Positions 4,032 to 5,604 of a stretch of 5,604 bases of DNA are shown in pieces. Position numbers and translations under genes: made by a program. The notes under the pieces are model-generated. The model was given only the letters and a program-made list of their open reading frames with translations. It did not search any database and was not told the origin of the DNA. Within the stretch, counting starts at the first letter, position 1, and each line of letters opens with the position of its first letter. This stretch comes from JBHIFE01 sp046760985 (lineage in GTDB: Bacteria > Chloroflexota > Dehalococcoidia > Dehalococcoidales > RBG-16-60-22), in contig JBHIFE010000088.1 of assembly GCA_046760985.1 (NCBI GenBank), forward strand, positions 1 through 5,604, written 5' to 3'.

Positions 4032-4610
4032 CTATTTGCCGCAATCTGACGAGTTGGTCTTTAAGTTTCTGGCTAAAACTACTTTCGTGCTCTGATATGA
4101 AGTTTTTCCACCCGGACTAGCCTTTGCCGTGGCTTCCACTGAACCCTGAATATCAATCGATGCTCCCCTCGCCCCGGCTTGTGCTGCCAGCCTGACCTGT
4201 TTTTCAATCTTCCCTTTTATGACCCTAAAGGTTTTTTCGCTTCCCTCTCTATATTGCCGGCGCAGGTTCTGAATGGAGTCCAGGCTCTGCTCCAGGGCTG
4301 TGTAGTTGCCTTCGTTCTTGAGTGTTTCCACAGCCAGAATCCCGCGGCGTTGTCTGTCAAAATCTCTCTCACTGGCTGACAGATTTATGGCATCCATCAA
4401 TTTGAGCTGGGCTTCTCGTAGCAAAAATCCCCTGCCCTCTTCTTTTTGTGTCTTTAGCTTCTTCCACAGATCTTCGGGACTCAGCTTGGCAGTGAAATAA
4501 TCGGCGAGGACAGAAGCCAGGTGCTGGGAATGTTTCAACCTCGTCTTCTCTTCCTGAGTCAACTCGCCGATTTGGGCTAACTTTTCTCTAGCTAGAGGGG
4601 AAAACTCCAT
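4032..4610 (-). CDS. Uncharacterised coiled-coil-like protein following dnaJ
   Basis: A 192-residue hydrophilic protein of unknown function. Residues 1-145 are almost entirely helix-forming and charged (LAREKLAQIGELTQEEKTRL, EDLWKKLKTQKEE, LEQSLDSIQNLRRQYREG), consistent with coiled-coil or helical-bundle packing. Residues 146-192 are small-residue-rich (GARGASIDIQGSVEATAKAS) and basic, likely disordered. There is no signal peptide, membrane segment or catalytic motif; the single Cys190 is near the end. The start at 4610 is chosen because GAGGTG lies six bases upstream. An ATG 24 bases earlier (4634) lies inside dnaJ and has no ribosome site. The Shine-Dalgarno site overlaps the dnaJ stop codon, so translation is probably coupled. 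The helical design and coupling make a DnaJ/DnaK partner conceivable, but this is only inference. Confidence 0.75.
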   Translation of the reverse strand: MEFSPLAREKLAQIGELTQEEKTRLKHSQHLASVLADYFTAKLSPEDLWKKLKTQKEEGRGFLLREAQLKLMDAINLSASERDFDRQRRGILAVETLKNEGNYTALEQSLDSIQNLRRQYREGSEKTFRVIKGKIEKQVRLAAQAGARGASIDIQGSVEATAKASPGGKTSYQSTKVVLARNLKTNSSDCGK

Positions 4611-4614
4611 GTTT

Positions 4615-4622
4615 ATCACCTC
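4615..4622 (-). promoter_or_regulatory. RBS overlapping the dnaJ stop codon
   Basis: GAGGTGAT shares its first two bases with the TGA stop of dnaJ (4621-4623) and places GAGGTG six bases before the ATG at 4608-4610. Ribosomes finishing dnaJ would unmask or reuse this site, which implies translational coupling. Confidence 0.7.
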
Positions 4623-5604
4623 ATTTCTGACCATCTGACTTCCGCCGTAATCTTTCGAATTCTCTCAGCAATTCCTTCTCTTTACCGCTTAAGTTTGTCG
4701 GCGTTAGCACTTTCACAACCACGTACTCATCCCCTTTACCATAGCTGTCAATGTGTGGAATCCCTTGGTTCTCTATTCTGAAAACCGTGCCGGTCTGTGT
4801 CCCTTCGGGTATGTCTACCTTGAGTTCGCCCTTGAGGGCAGGCACTATTATCTCACCGCCAAGGGCTGCCGTGGTGAAATTTATTTCTCTTTGCAGGTAA
4901 ATGTCGTCACCATGCCTTTCAAAAACAGGGTGCTTCTCTACATGAAGTACAACATAGAGGTCACCGGGAACCCCCTCACCTTTTTCACCCTCTCCCTCAA
5001 CCTTAATCTGGTAACCCGTATCAGCACCGGCAGGTATCGTTACTTTTATCTCCGTTGCTTTTTCAATAACTCCTTTGCCGTTACACTCTCTGCAGGCTTT
5101 TTTTACCACCTTGCCCTGACCGTGACACCTGCTACAGACTGTGATCTGGCGGAACACGCTATAGCCTGACCTCTGCTCTCTGATAATCTGCCCTGTGCCC
5201 CGGCAGCTTGAGCAGCGCTCTAATCCATCAGCCTCAGCCCCGGTGCCGCTACAGGCAAGACACTGCTCTACTCTGGGCAGCTCTATGACCTTTTCAACAC
5301 CAAAAGCAACGTCTTCCAGGCTTACGGTGAGGTCGTACCTGAGGTCTGCCCCTTTTCTCGGTCCTCTTCTGCTGGTAGTTCTCCTGCCAAAAAAGCTGTC
5401 AAAAAGGCTATCGCCAAAACTGAAAAAGTCTCTTAACCCGAACTCACGAAACAGGCTGGAGAAGTCCACCCCGCGGAAGATATCCGCCTGGGTGTAGCCT
5501 TCAAGTCCGGCATGACCATAGGTATCGTACAGCTGCCGTTTGTGAGCATCGGTGAGGACAGCGTACGCTTCGTTTATCTCTTTCATTCGTTCTACAGCTT
5601 CAGC
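4621..5604 (-). CDS. dnaJ: Chaperone protein DnaJ (Hsp40), 5' end outside the window
   Basis: 327 residues are present; the frame stays open to the window edge. The first residues, AEAVERMKEINEAYAVL and YDTYGHAG, are the last helix of the J domain. About 45 residues, including the HPD motif that stimulates DnaK, lie beyond the edge, so the Met at 5586 is not the start. Next comes a G/F-type segment (about 37-73) that is Phe-rich but unusually Gly-poor (DIFRGVDFSSLF, LRDFFSFGDSLFDSFFG). The zinc domain has all four CxxCxGxG repeats (CLACSGTG 115, CSSCRGTG 131, CSRCHGQG 157, CRECNGKG 171). The substrate-binding domains follow (HPVFERHGDDIYL, TTAALGGEIIVPAL, IPEGTQTG). This is a full type I DnaJ. 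The linked downstream genes follow with no gap. dnaK/grpE are presumably upstream outside the window. Confidence 0.95.
   Translation of the reverse strand, partial: AEAVERMKEINEAYAVLTDAHKRQLYDTYGHAGLEGYTQADIFRGVDFSSLFREFGLRDFFSFGDSLFDSFFGRRTTSRRGPRKGADLRYDLTVSLEDVAFGVEKVIELPRVEQCLACSGTGAEADGLERCSSCRGTGQIIREQRSGYSVFRQITVCSRCHGQGKVVKKACRECNGKGVIEKATEIKVTIPAGADTGYQIKVEGEGEKGEGVPGDLYVVLHVEKHPVFERHGDDIYLQREINFTTAALGGEIIVPALKGELKVDIPEGTQTGTVFRIENQGIPHIDSYGKGDEYVVVKVLTPTNLSGKEKELLREFERLRRKSDGQK

Noticed and set aside
4753..5169. 138-residue open frame on the + strand
   Set aside because: It is antisense to dnaJ, and its aromatic and Leu-rich content is what the reverse of that sequence gives.
1..5604. 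CRISPR array, tRNA or rRNA genes, insertion sequence ends
   Set aside because: No regularly spaced long repeats, no cloverleaf or T-loop pattern, and no matching terminal inverted repeats were seen on reading both strands.

Overview
The window looks like a chaperone locus from a Chloroflexota bacterium, most likely of the Dehalococcoidia. The clues are the GroEL that ends in MPEY with no Gly-Gly-Met tail, the small zinc-ribbon proteins, and an STT3-type oligosaccharyltransferase start at the left edge. This lineage call rests on remembered family features, not on a search. All supported genes read leftward, on the minus strand.

Right half (3676-5604): dnaJ enters from beyond the right edge without most of its J domain. 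It is followed by two tightly packed genes of unknown function (192 and about 111 residues). The 192-residue gene's Shine-Dalgarno site overlaps the dnaJ stop codon, and only 20 bases separate the two unknowns, so dnaJ and both unknowns probably form one transcript. A short cysteine-containing frame without a normal start codon fills the gap before groES.

Middle (1454-3523): groES and groEL form a classical pair with very strong ribosome binding sites. Upstream of groES there is no CIRCE (HrcA) operator. Instead there are four copies of a TTCTAA-like hexamer, spaced exactly 11 bp apart, ending 12 bp before a good -10 box with a poor -35. This is the layout of a promoter activated by an OmpR/PhoB-type response regulator. 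GroEL carries glycine where the catalytic aspartate (D398 in E. coli) normally sits.

Left quarter (1-1453): this looks like eroding DNA. It holds a zinc-ribbon FmdB-like gene whose usual start codon is ACG and whose 3' end lies antisense to a fibronectin-III-like fragment. It also holds a frameshifted one-helix membrane protein, an intact small zinc-ribbon gene, a helix-turn-helix remnant, and the first 46 residues of an STT3-like membrane protein that then hits a stop.

Taken together, DnaJ (with DnaK/GrpE presumably outside the window) and GroEL/GroES would serve protein folding. The two unknown genes are candidates for lineage-specific partners, by position only.
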